Source: Glycine soja
Lineage: Eukaryota; Streptophyta; Magnoliopsida; Fabales; Fabaceae
DNA length: 64,000 nucleotides
Assembly: GCF_004193775.1 (NCBI RefSeq)
Contig: NC_041002.1
Span: 5,195,261-5,259,260 of the forward strand
Direction: 5' to 3'
Made by a program: the position numbers and the translations under genes. The notes below the pieces were generated by a model. That model had not been told where the DNA came from. It saw nothing but the letters and a program-made list of their open reading frames with translations, and did not search any database. This document shows positions 52,616 through 64,000 of this stretch, piece by piece (position 1 is the stretch's first letter; every line of letters begins with the position of its first letter).

Positions 52616-55600
52616 GATCCAATTATGAGGGTTGGGTCCAACATCCCTACTAGGTTCAATCTACAAAACAGTACACGTGATTGGAATAAGCCCATTTTGT
52701 TTTAGAGATCACTAAGGTCAAAGCATGCACTCCTACCAAGTTCAACCCACAAAGTGATACAATTGATTGACCCAAGCTTGTATAATTGGGCCAAACCCCT
52801 CTTCAATTTAGTCTACTCCAATGGATGCACAACTACGATTGAGAATTCATCACTAAACACTTGTACACTTGTCATAATTGAGATTTCAAAATGCTCCTTT
52901 GTTAACTTATCCAATATCTCATGGACTACTAATGAGGATCTATTTAACTGAACAGATATTGTGACAAACCATTATAAATAAGTTATTGGTGATGAATTAA
53001 TTATCGAAGTTCTATTACTGTATTGGTTCAAGTGTTAACTTTAGCATCATAAGTCTTTATAAGTATCTTCACATTGTTCCCAAGACCCAATTCAAACCTT
53101 GTGCCAAATCAGTCCAAACTGCAAAGATATAAATGTTGACTGAAGTCAACATCCTATAACATAGAACTTAAGGAACGAATATTTGTATGTAAATAATACT
53201 TCAGAGTAAAATTGCCTTTCTGATACACCAATACAAAATAACATATATTTCTGCTGAGAAGGCAATGTGGCTTGAGTCAAGAATCCAACCCACCTATAAT
53301 GTTATAAATACTAGCAGTATCATGATGTCAGGTACACATTTACTATTTCTTGTTCCTCTGATAGACTTATTATTGACTTGAGTGTCGAAGTACATATTAT
53401 CCTACGCGTTAATTATGGAGTCTCAATTGCGTTGAAACCTTGCTAGACTTTAAGGAATTCAAACGAGTTAACATCCCACTTCAAATTCATCAATAATTTA
53501 TCTCGAATTCATCACAAGATTTATCACCACATTCATTTCAAACATATCGACTGTATAAGTTAGAATTTCTTCCATCATCCTTAATTGTATGTTTGTGCAA
53601 AATCTCATTACCATCAAAGTTCATCATTTTGGGTGACGAAACCCTTTAAGATTAGTACAGATTTTTTTTATTAAAAAATTAATCAAATACATTTTCCATG
53701 CTTCAATATCTTTTTATCCGTCTAAACACATAATATTTACTTATTTTTAAAATCCACATTATTTGCCAATGTATTTTGTTTGTAAGATATAATATATAAA
53801 AAGGAGTCTTGATGAGTTGATGTTACTTTTTTTTTTATGTCAAAATATCCTCAATTAACTGGCCAAGATTAATTAATTTTAAAATGAAAAATTATTCGAC
53901 CAAAATTCAAACTCTCTCATTAGCATACTTAACATTAACATGATATATATGATCACTTTATCAGAACCTTGTTCAGCTTCAAACTAAAAGGGCATTTACC
54001 TATAGAACCATGCAGTCCGGAATAACATTAATGAACATTATGAAAAGCCTTTAATCGATCCTTTTATCATCTATATATCTAATGTCTATGAGTTCTTCCA
54101 TATTTTATTTCGTTCTTCTTCTAGCTTACTATTCCAAAGCTGGAATCTGATGGATACATCGCATGATATAATTAATACCGTTCTATGATCTTTTGATAAA
54201 TAAATAAATGTAAGATATTTTATCAGTATTATTGTTAGTCTAATTAATTAATAATGATGATATATTTTATCAAATACAAATTGATTAATTAAGTTAATAA
54301 TATTGATAAAATATCTTATCATATATTCTATTAATGAACAAGGTAAAAACTTTAACACTTTTTTATATATATATAAAACCTCAACACTTGTAATAGTTAC
54401 ATTAATGGCTTGTGTATTGTATGCGCTGAATCTTTTACCTTTTTATTTCTTTCTTTATTTTTTTACGTAACTTTTTCTTTTTGTGGTCTCATCGTTTACT
54501 TAACAAGGTACCCACTCTGTCCTACCAAGTTTTTTTTACCTACCCTAAGTACTGCGCCATGCACTACTTCCTAATGCATGGACGACATTCATATAAATCA
54601 TAATGATGCAATACAACAAGGCTCTCTATAATGATCATCAATTTCTGCGTCACACCTAATGAAAGATTATTAAATACGAAAAAAAACGCAACAAATTAAA
54701 AAAAATCAATTATAAGTGTTTTATTCCATTTTTTATGCATAAAGTTTTGGAAAAGGAGATGTGTTATCCCATTTCACCATCTGGATAGGACATAAATTTC
54801 AACAAGGACTTACAATACTAATAGCTAACTTAGCCATAAATTTTTTAACAAGAATAAATTCAGCGCAAGACTTTTGTATTGACACTATATTTGGTCCAAC
54901 TAATTGAGATAAATAATTGGCTGGAAAAAAGTATATAGAGTATGTTAAATTACTCCCATTCTTCTCTTCTTTTAATTAAAATATACATTTTTCATTTCAT
55001 CTTCAGCAATGAATATATGAGTAAAACTTTAGTCGGTTTTAATATTTTTTTATTCATAAAAATTGAATTTAAATATTAAATGACTTGCAATAATTCATTC
55101 ATACTGCTCAAAGTTAGACCCTTGGTAGACTTTTCAATATAAACAAACATCTTTAACAACTGTTTGCAATTATGAATGTATCAATAACATTTTATCATTT
55201 TCTATGATCTTTAATTAGTATAACTAACGTCTTCTAAAAAAACTAGTATCACTAACGGTTATTTTTTTAGCATTTATCATTTAGAAGATAGAATGAAATT
55301 TTAAATACCTTAATTATTGATTTTGAAATTTCATCTAAAATTTTTATTTCATTTTCTAATCTAATAAACTTAATAATAGATGTTCAAAATTAGTTATCAA
55401 TTATGTTGATATCGTACAAAAGAAGAAGAAAAAATCTTTAAAAACAACTCATTTATATTAAAATGGACTGATTCAACTTTTCAAGAGATGAGTGCGTACA
55501 TTTTAAAATAAGAAAGAAAGAGTGTATAATTTAAGCATCTCTCAAAGGAAATGAATGCAATCTTCTCAAGTATTTAATGAGATTCAACGATTCTACTTTT

Positions 55601-57487
55601 AATTTTCTACCTCTAAATTGATTAAGGAGAAGCATTTCATTTCATTAATGAATTTAAATATATTTTTCTTTTTCTTTATCTCTCTAATTAAATGCTGACA
55701 ATGAAGAAACAAACAAGTAAAGAAGAAGTATTACTCTCAATTAGTCAAGTTTTTTTTCTTTTTAATTATCAACTTTTAATCAAAGGGGAAGCAAAAGAAC
55801 GTTTATTTGAACCTTTTATTAACATTAAGTAAATATTAATGGCACAAATGTCACCCCAACTTGTACTATTGTGGTTTTAATTCATACAAAGGCAATTAAA
55901 TAAGGCTGTCTAATGATAGAAGTACGTGAGTAGTCCATGTATCAAACACGCACGAACATTTGAGCCAAAGACGCTAGCTAGAAAGAAAACAAAAACTATA
56001 TTTACACATAAAAGTTCTTATATAATTTTTACACTTTACTTGATGGGGAAAATAAAAATGTAGAGAGGATAATGTGTTTTGGAATGAGAATTTTTCACAT
56101 TTTATTATCTAAAAAGGAAGTGACGTAATTAAAGAACAAAAAGGAAGTGATGTAATTTTTGAAAGGAAATCATTACCAACAAATAACTAGAGATGATATA
56201 CATATAATATGAATTAAGGCTTAAAGTTTTAAATTACTTCTGGTATAAGAAAACAGTAGCGTGGGGCTGAAAATGAAGGTCCCAAAACAAATTTAGTATA
56301 TATAATTTAAATCCAGTTCTGATTGTTACTTTTGGGGGGAAATGATAATTTCTTTTTTAAAAATCTCTAAAATATTGAAAAGAAAAAAACCTCTATAAAA
56401 ATTAGTCAAATTAATTATACACACACTTTCAGAAACCTAATTTTGGTACAGGCAGTTTTTAAATTTTTGAAAACAACACAGTGCTGATTTCTGAACAATA
56501 GAGGCAAAGGGTGAAAATGGGTAATATGTGATGAGTTCATAGCCTAGCTAGAAGATTATTACAACTATAATTCGTGAAACGTACTATACACATAATAATA
56601 AACTCAGGCTATGATGCCAATTGCCAAACTAGCTAGCATATATATGCATCCATTTTATAATGGAAAGAGAAAGAATGAAGGTGTTGTGGAGGCAGTGACT
56701 GTATGTGAATTTTAGGCAATGGCCAACCCTTGGGGGCTCACTGGTCACCACCTGAGTTTAAGAGCTTAGCTACTTCAAAAGCCTGAATACACTGATCAAG
56801 ATTTCAGGAGATAATATAAAGTGGGCTCTTTCTTCATCCAAAGCATCTATTATGTATCTAGATGTATATTGGTCCCTAGCAAGAGCTATGTACTGTAGTA
56901 CACATACATAATTCACAACTGCAGCAATAAGGGATGCATCATATGCATGTGACAGTGTTTGCAGTACTCAGCAGAAAGGCAGCATCTTCAACTCAATGCA
57001 GTAAAAAATAAAATATCAAATTCGTACCTTGTTGATTCCCGCCCCCCCACCCCCCCTTCCAAGCAATAATAATGGACAGTTATAATGAGTTTGTTAACCC
57101 TACCCAGCTTCCTCTAAACAATGCTACTAATTTATTAATTAATGTGTCTATGTAGCATGTCTCTCTATAAAATTATAAAATTAATTAATTACTCCATATG
57201 ATGACACAGGTGATAGTGCAGCACCAAGCAACAAATTAATCATATCCCATACCATAAAAAAACGATCTGATTGTTAATAAGAATCTAACCTATCTAAATT
57301 AAACACCTTCATATATATAGAAAATGTAGTGGAATACGTACCATTGTTAAAGTATACGTATTGAACCCTAACATGATCATCCTCAGCAAAAAAATCACAC
57401 CACAAACTGAACTCAATAAGCAATCAAACTTGCGCTTCTTGCATGTTTTTGCAAATGGACATAACATATATAATTACGTATTTAATA

Positions 57488-57490
<3 letters not shown>
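52616..57490. other. AT-rich intergenic DNA downstream of the TCP gene
   Basis: No coding family, tRNA or clear transposon was recognised over almost 5 kb. A C-rich run lies at 57039-57058. The sequence from 52616 joins directly to that left of the MULE (42521) if the insertion is removed. Confidence 0.6.

Positions 57491-57538
<48 letters not shown>
57491..57538. repeat. (TA)n microsatellite near the TCP 3' end
   Basis: Uninterrupted TA repeat of about 24 units, 125 bp beyond the TCP stop codon, so probably within or just after its 3' UTR. Confidence 0.9.
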
Positions 57539-57541
<3 letters not shown>

Positions 57542-57662
57542 AAACCACTAATTAGTTGTAGAACTAATAGTAGTAATAGTAGCACTAGTAATAATATACT
57601 AGTAATTAAAAGAAAAATTAAGAAGCTAGCATCAGATCATACACTTGTGATTATTTTTACCC

Positions 57663-58925
57663 TCAGGAATGTTGACCGGAGGAATCACGTCCATCGTCTC
57701 CGCCGTGAGGTTGCCCGGCGCTGGCCGGAGACTCCGAGACGCCGTTAGCCGGAATCTGCCTGTAGGCATTAAGGGCTGCAAGCATGCCTAAGTTACTTTC
57801 ACTTAGAAGTTGAGAACCACTGTTGCCGCCACCACTTCCGCCCCCAACCATGGCGGAACCTAGTTGAGCTCCGGGGATAAGGTTCATCGGAGAAGCAAAA
57901 TTCATGAAATGAATGCCACCTGGGGCAGACATAGCTCCTCTATACACACCGCTATTCCCAACAGAGGGAATTGCCCAAATGGGATTATCGCTGCTACCAT
58001 CGCTGCCACCACCACCACTCATGGCTTGGTTGCCGTGACCGGCCACCATCCAAAACGCCGCCGTATTGGAAGCGTGGCTCGACGGAAGCGACCCTGTGCT
58101 TGATTGTATCAAGTAGCTTCCCATTTGTGATAGCTCTTGCTCTGGCCTTCTCTTTCTCCCTAAGCTTCCATCGGAATCCGAAGCCACCGAATCAAGACTG
58201 CCGCCGCCACCGGCGGCGGCGGATTCTTCTCGAAGCTCTTGTTTCGCTTGTTGAATTACATTGACGTTACCCATAGGGTTGAAATTCAAAATTGCGGAGA
58301 TGGAAGAAGTGTTCTCCAGCATGCTCCTACGAGAATCCTCCATCACCATGCTCATGTTCCGGTCCCACTCCGCGCGGCTCCTTAGCTGTGCCACCGCCGC
58401 CGCGGAAGCAGCGGCGGCTGAGGTGGAGAACGTGCTAGGGTTGAAGTAGTTTCCGCGGAAGTAGTGAGAAGGCGCCGACATGGTGGAGCCGGAGCTGCGG
58501 AGGGAGATGTTAAGGGAGGTGAAGTTGGCGGGAATGGTGCCGGTGCCTGTGGCAGCGATGACCGCCGGCTCCGCCTGCTGGAGGAGCCACTCGATGGTCT
58601 CACCATCAGACTTATGTCCCAGCTCACGCGTGAGTTGGAACACTCTTGCGGCGCAGGCCGCTGGCATGCGAATCCGGCGGCCTCGCCCATCGACCTTCGT
58701 GTGGCGGTCTTTCGTGGAACTCCGCTTTGGCGGAGGCTTCTTCGACTGCTCCGCCACGTGGAGGTCGTTGTTACCAGAAGTAATAGTAGCAGCAGCAGTA
58801 GTTACCACGCTGGTGGTGGAACAAGGTTGTTCGGTGACGTCATCAACGTCCTTTTTCTCTAACAGCTGCAGAGGGAAATTGGGCCTGCTTCGGATCCCAT
58901 TTTGATGATCAGCCTCCAATTCCAT
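57663..58925 (-). CDS. Class I TCP transcription factor (TCP8/TCP14-like), 420 residues
   Basis: TCP factors bind GGNCC-type sites in the nucleus and control growth. One exon without introns. The TCP domain (residues about 70-128) has the basic part [20 protein letters not shown] with the class I deletion and Cys 91, then helix-loop-helix [20 protein letters not shown] and [18 protein letters not shown]-terminal blocks [33 protein letters not shown] and [11 protein letters not shown] are shared with the TCP8/TCP22/TCP23 branch. Low-complexity Gly, Ser and Ala runs flank them. 420 residues is normal for this branch. ATG at 58925 starts [10 protein letters not shown] and no upstream in-frame start competes. 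Codons are GC-rich in an AT-rich setting, as expected for a conserved gene. It is the only convincingly functional host gene here. Confidence 0.92.
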   Translation of the reverse strand: MELEADHQNGIRSRPNFPLQLLEKKDVDDVTEQPCSTTSVVTTAAATITSGNNDLHVAEQSKKPPPKRSSTKDRHTKVDGRGRRIRMPAACAARVFQLTRELGHKSDGETIEWLLQQAEPAVIAATGTGTIPANFTSLNISLRSSGSTMSAPSHYFRGNYFNPSTFSTSAAAASAAAVAQLRSRAEWDRNMSMVMEDSRRSMLENTSSISAILNFNPMGNVNVIQQAKQELREESAAAGGGGSLDSVASDSDGSLGRKRRPEQELSQMGSYLIQSSTGSLPSSHASNTAAFWMVAGHGNQAMSGGGGSDGSSDNPIWAIPSVGNSGVYRGAMSAPGGIHFMNFASPMNLIPGAQLGSAMVGGGSGGGNSGSQLLSESNLGMLAALNAYRQIPANGVSESPASAGQPHGGDDGRDSSGQHS

Positions 58926-59291
58926 GATCTTGTTATCTCATATAACCAAGCTTCTCTATAAGCACTTTTTTTTTTTAATGAAAAAAAAGAAGAAAAATAA
59001 ATGAATTGGTGGGGTATTAAAAAAAAAAAGTCTCACTCTTTCTCTTTCTCCTATCTGGTAGCTAGTAGCTATAGTGGAAGTAGTAGTAGTACTGCCACTA
59101 GATTTCTTTTTCTATATTTTTTTTTTCCTATGTATGTTGTTGTGTTTGTGTGTAGTAGCTAGGAGGTGATGAGGTGACCCTCAATTTGTATCGCTTAGTG
59201 GGCTAGTGGGTCTCTCTTTTCTCTGTTTGTGTGTTTTGTGGAGCATGGAATTCCTTTCAGATGGGAGCTTGAAGCTGAGTTGTTCTCTGTG

Positions 59292-59293
<2 letters not shown>

Positions 59294-59322
<29 letters not shown>
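59294..59322 (-). repeat. (TC)n repeat in the TCP leader or promoter
   Basis: A (GA)n run on the plus strand is (TC)n in the gene's sense, about 370 bp before the TCP ATG and inside a C/T-rich region. Such runs are common in 5' UTRs and core promoters of plant developmental regulators (GAGA-type sites). No TATA box could be assigned with confidence. Confidence 0.6.
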
Positions 59323-59332
<10 letters not shown>

Positions 59333-59599
59333 AATGATAGAGGATAAGGGAGAGGAGAGGGCAAGCTTTAAGCAACAAAAATAATGAGTGAGAATAATAA
59401 GGGCTCAGTAAAATTTGAAAAAGCACATGTTTTCTCTTCCTTTTTGTTTTTTTATGAATGGAATCATTTTTTTTATAGTCTTCGTTCGTTTTATGACTCT
59501 TCTTATTTTCAACAATCTTGACAAATTTTTGAATTTTTTTTACTTTTGAAATTGGATGGTGTAACTTGAGGTTTTTTTTTCTGTAAATACACATTCTTT

Positions 59600-61286
59600 T
59601 TTCTTTTTTTTAATTATATTATTTTGTAATTTAATTTTCAATATATATTATTTGGGATTTTCTCTCTCCTTTTTATTTTTTTAATTTAAAATATTATAAA
59701 ATATAAATATTATATTATATAACTTTTTTAATTGATTTTAAAATTAGTTATTTATTAAATTAAATTTTGTAATTTTGTTTTTTAATTTTTTAAAGAAAAT
59801 GATATTATTAAATATAATTATTTTTGTTTTATTATTTAATTTAATTAACATATTTTTTAGGTGAATATTTTTATTTAAAATCTAAATTTTCTAATATAAT
59901 TATTTTTAATATAATTATATTACTAAATATAATTAGTTTGTTTATGTCATTAGATTTAATTAAAAATGAGAAAAAAATTTGTTTGACAACTAAATAAAAG
60001 ATCATTATATTACATTATCAATAAAATACTTAAACAATTACACTTTAGTAAGAAAAAACTTAAGATGAAGATATGTTAAGATAATTATTTTCTATTATGA
60101 TTATGTTGTCGACAAATTTCATATTTTTTTTCTACTTTTCTGTTCATTTTCTTATTCGTCGATCTCATTAGGAATGCGAGTTGAAATCGGGACCACCCTT
60201 TGGCATCCTCTTTCTCCTTTTCAGCCATAAATAATAAAAAATATAAATTCTTATCACTTAAGCCAAAAATAATTATTAAATAAATATTTTTAAAAATATT
60301 TTCAATATATTTTTATTTAAAGATATTTTCAATAAATATTTTTAAAGATATTTTCAATATAGCAGTTATTACTCTTTGAAATATGTCTATTGTGTATAAG
60401 ATAGATGTATCAATTATTTTTTACTGTATTTTTTTAGTTTATTTTAATACTACTAACTAATTTTCTTATTTTTTTTAATTAATGAATATAACAAAAAAAT
60501 ATCAACAACACATAAATTTAACTACAAAAGTACATACAAAGTAACTAAAAAATTGTATTATAATTTTATCTATTTTTTTATTTTTTTTGTCTGTATAATT
60601 TTTCTTTTAAAAAAATAAAAAACAAAACTATAAAATTTAATTTATAAATAAGTAATTTTAAAATCAATTAAAAAATTATATAATATAATATTTATATTTT
60701 ATAATATTTTAAATTAGACAAAACAAAAAAGAGAGAGAAAGCTCTAAGTAGTGTATATTGGAAATTAAATTGTAAAGTAGTGTAGATTGAAAAAAAAAAA
60801 AAGAGAGAAAATGTATATTTACAACAAAAAGACCTGTACAATAAATGTTAAATTGAATGGAATAACAAACGTACGGAGTAACAACATTTCTTAATTCGTG
60901 TGTCGTTATTTTTTTTACAGAAAAAAAACTAATATTATTATTGTTATTATTATTATTATTAAACTAATATAAAAAAATGAATGCATTAATTGGCTTAAAA
61001 AATAGTTTTAAAAGGCATGTTAAAAATCTTAAAATTTACAAGAAAGTGATTAACTGATATTAAGGGTCTAATTGTCCTGTTATGCACCAATTTTTTTTAT
61101 ATATTCAATTTTAATTTTTTTATAAAATTTAATACTATACTTTATGTTTGTTTTAGTTTTTTCTAATTCATCACGGGTTGAAATACTCCTGAATGATATT
61201 TTTATTAATAAATGTTTGCATATAAAAAACTTTCATGAAGATTAAATTTTTCAATTTAATCATTAAATTTATATAATATTATCGTG

Positions 61287-61288
<2 letters not shown>
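59600..61288. other. Very AT-rich upstream flank of the TCP gene
   Basis: No gene visible. Inverted low-complexity pieces (TATAATATAATATTTATATT type) occur near 59690-59720 and in reverse near 60675-60705, with similar AAAATTTAATTTATAAAT context, so they may mark the ends of an old AT-rich MITE-like element of about 1 kb. Confidence 0.4.

Positions 61289-61343
<55 letters not shown>
61289..61343. repeat. (TA)n microsatellite
   Basis: About 27 uninterrupted TA units. Confidence 0.9.
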
Positions 61344-61347
<4 letters not shown>

Positions 61348-64000
61348 TTATAATGTAATCATAAATATTTATTTATATTTTAAGTAATATGATAAATTAA
61401 GTATAAATTAATTCTTAAGTCATAAAGTATGAATTTATAAACTTAATTTACTTTATGCTTTTTTATGTTATTAGTATTATGTATTTATTGATTTTGTTGA
61501 TAATTAATCTCTATTGAAAAATCTGACTAATCATTTTTAATAAGATTTTTCTTTTATAATTATGTTTTTTCTTTCACAAGAATTAAATTTAAAATGTTAC
61601 TTTAATCCAGTAACACCAATCCCTTGTTGGTAATTATTTTATTATACTTTTAAATCTTATGGTTAGATTAATATAATATTATTTTTTTAAAATGTTAATT
61701 TATATAAAGTTTGCAATAGTTGACTGATCCTAGCCATCTCAAACTTATGAAGAATCATATAAACACGAAGAATATTGAATCACTAGGAAATACATGAACT
61801 TTGCGAAGGTTTCTTATGGGAATAAAGGGTTTTATTTTATTTTTCTCTTTGCCATTCAATTTTGAAGTGGGAAAGAAATGGAAATGAACCAGAAAAAATA
61901 GATTATAAGTAAAATACAGGGTGTCATTTGATTGTGGTTGGACAGTGGACAGTCTCTTGATTCAGACTCCACGTGCGGTGGTCTTTATCATTCAATCCAT
62001 AAAGACTGTGGTGGCTGGAAATGGGACCCAAACTCCTAAGTAAAAAATAAAAACTAAGGCAAATAAAAGATAATCAAGTGGATCCCATGTCATTCAACTC
62101 ATCATTGCCCTTTTCTTCTCCCTTCTTTGCCCCTCATTCAAGGGCTAATTAGGGCTTCCCCTTAATCCCATTTTCCTTGCTCACTCCCTTCTTCTGTCTA
62201 TCTTCTAGGGTTAGAACTTAGCAAGCATTTTATTAGGTCTACTTATTCCTTCCATTGCTTTGCTTTTCTATTATTCTACCACTTTTCCTTGCTTTTTATT
62301 TTTTTCCATTTATGATTAAAGGAAATATCATGGTTTAACTTACTAAAAAGACATGTAAATTACGTCATCTTGTTAATCTTAGTACTTATCATCATGATTG
62401 TACTTAACAAAGTTTTTTTGTTACAAAGAAACATGTTATATCCTGAATCATTTGCATATGCCCTATATTATATATACCTTATATTATACGAGTCAATCAA
62501 GTATAATACATAGGAGGATATATGTAGCCCATCGTTGTTTTCATCGGGAAATAATTTGGGAAAATTTTGTTTTCTTTAAAAAAAAAATCAAGAAACTAAA
62601 TTGATAAAAAAAAAATAGTTAATTATTTTTTGTAAAATAAACTAAGTCAAATATGCATGTAATTTTAGTTTTCACCCTATCTTCTAGTCCTATATCTATT
62701 AACAAGATTACAAGAGTATATATATACTGATCTCAATGAAAGGAATTTCCAAATGGTGCTGCAAAACTAGCTTCTCATAACAGATAACACCATTCTTGAT
62801 ATTATTCTTAAGTAATGTTAGGAACACATTCTATGACATATGCAATATATTGGCAAGTTTTAAGATTTTATGGTACTTGCTGTTAGAAACGTAACCGTAT
62901 TGCTAATGCAATAGCCAAAATTGGATTGACTCAAGAATATTATTAGGGAATCTAGGATTCAACTTCCGGCCGCTATCTTCGCCATGGTTTATTAGTGAAA
63001 GCTTCAAGTTTTCTTTGTTAAACTTACAGTTTCGTTTCTTTTTCTTCCGCGCCAAATTGAAAAATAAACTAAAGAAAATTTTATTTGCACATGGTTTGTC
63101 AATTGTCATACACTAATTTATACCGGTTAGTGATAGTTAAATTGTTGGTTAATTAATTAATTAACAATTGATCATCTTATTTCTAAAAATCGTCAAGCTA
63201 ATTCTTCACGAGGCGGGTATATTATATACACATTTATGTGGTCCTTCAGAATTTTGATTTACAAACTTCAAAACACTATAAGATCTGCCTTTTACATAAA
63301 GTCATAAAGGTTCACGTCACAAAGAATTGTTATGTCGTTGCTCGTCAACTACATTGTGGTTAGTAATAAAAAAATATAGCCCACTTCCTAAATAAAATTG
63401 TCTATAAAATCATTTCTCCACTACTTCCTAGCTAGCTAGAAAATCTGCAACTTGACTTAGAAAATTATAATAATTATATATACAAAACTTAACATCCATG
63501 AGAAAGAAAATTGAAGCAAGGCACGTGTCACCCCATGTGGCCAAAAGGACCAAGTTTACTTTAAAGGGAACAAACAATGGAAATAATATGACCCGGCAAT
63601 GCAATGGCATAGTACAATTACATTTCAACAACCAACATACCTAACAAAATGATGAAACAATATCCAACACCGCAATTATATACGCTGTACTATGTGGTTT
63701 AGTAAAAGATTAATTAATTAAGATGTAACATTGTTTGCACATGTCCCTAAGAGCAGTTTTAGCATTCGATAACGATAATTCCTCCAACTGATTTGTGTCT
63801 CAAATTTCCAATTATGTTTGTTTGATTTGTACCACGATTAATTTGCTCGGTTCTAAATGACACTTAGTCATGTCATTCCTCTACAATTGGAGATGCACTT
63901 TTTTACCCACCATGGCCATGCCAACGATTCTTGATGCCTTTGAGTCATTCAGATGTAACCAAAGGTACACTTTGATTTCTAAGAAAAGAATCAATAGTAT
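61344..64000. other. Distal flank with promoter-like motifs, no gene recognised
   Basis: At 61960-62220 the sequence is less AT-rich and conserved-looking, with a G-box in CTCCACGTGCGG (61968) and a C/T-rich leader-like stretch CCTTTTCTTCTCCCTTCTTT (62107). A second ACGT element, GGCACGTGTCACC, lies at 63520. These could belong to a distal TCP promoter or to a gene outside the window. ORFs 62903-63109 (-) and 63428-63631 (-) have no known domain. Confidence 0.4.

Noticed and set aside
58464..58905. Plus-strand ORFs over the TCP gene
   Set aside because: They are antisense frames of the GC-rich TCP coding sequence without family motifs.
63512..63532. Similarity to miR164 (GAAGCAAGGCACGTGTCA)
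   Set aside because: Several mismatches to the mature miRNA and no complementary arm nearby; more likely an ACGT-type promoter motif.

Overview
The window is plant nuclear DNA and most resembles a legume, probably soybean or a close relative (Glycine). This is an inference from repeat types I recognise rather than a database match: LTR sequence with the iterated palindrome TGGTAATCGATTACCA, another LTR family with CTCGCTAAGCGAG-type palindromes, an Ogre/Tat-like Ty3 element with a TGGTGACTCCACT-type primer-binding site, and a CACTA end with the subterminal style common in legumes. The DNA is AT-rich, the genes have GT-AG introns, and almost everything is transposable-element sequence. Only one ordinary host gene is clearly intact, a class I TCP transcription factor on the minus strand near 58 kb.

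Layout. 1-2137 is the 3' part of a Ty3-type LTR. 4.6-21.3 kb is a decayed CACTA (En/Spm) transposon domain: a TNP2-type transposase pseudogene, then a second pseudogene (plant transposase plus Ulp1-like protease) that is split by a 2.9-kb solo LTR with TTACC target duplications. After these come exon fragments of unrelated genes (polygalacturonase, long-chain acyl-CoA synthetase, quinone-oxidoreductase-like), a second solo LTR (ATAAC duplications) and a copia scrap, ending in a CACTA-type terminus at 21258. 21.3-23.0 kb is a broken FAR1-related gene on the minus strand. 23-28 kb is AT-rich and empty. 28.0-28.6 kb is a LINE fragment.

28.6-41.6 kb is a minus-strand, Ogre-like Ty3 element. It has a full 5' LTR at the right, a primer-binding site, a broken gag, no recognisable pol, a tandem-repeat block, a polypurine tract and a truncated 3' LTR at the left. 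Another LTR-like element, itself carrying a Mutator-type MITE, and a further repeat are nested inside it.

42,531-52,606 is a well-bounded 10.1-kb Mutator-like element (MULE) flanked by the 9-bp duplication ACATTTTGG. It holds a transposase reading frame that continues into an OTU cysteine-protease domain (four premature stops), an intact 275-codon accessory ORF with its own TATA box, a captured gene 5' end, and a plant mobile domain (PMD) gene on the opposite strand. Arrays of the palindrome GGAAGAAGGTTCTTCC lie near both ends. It is the most interesting unit here.

52.6-64 kb is host-like sequence with the TCP gene and its pyrimidine-repeat leader, followed by AT-rich flank.
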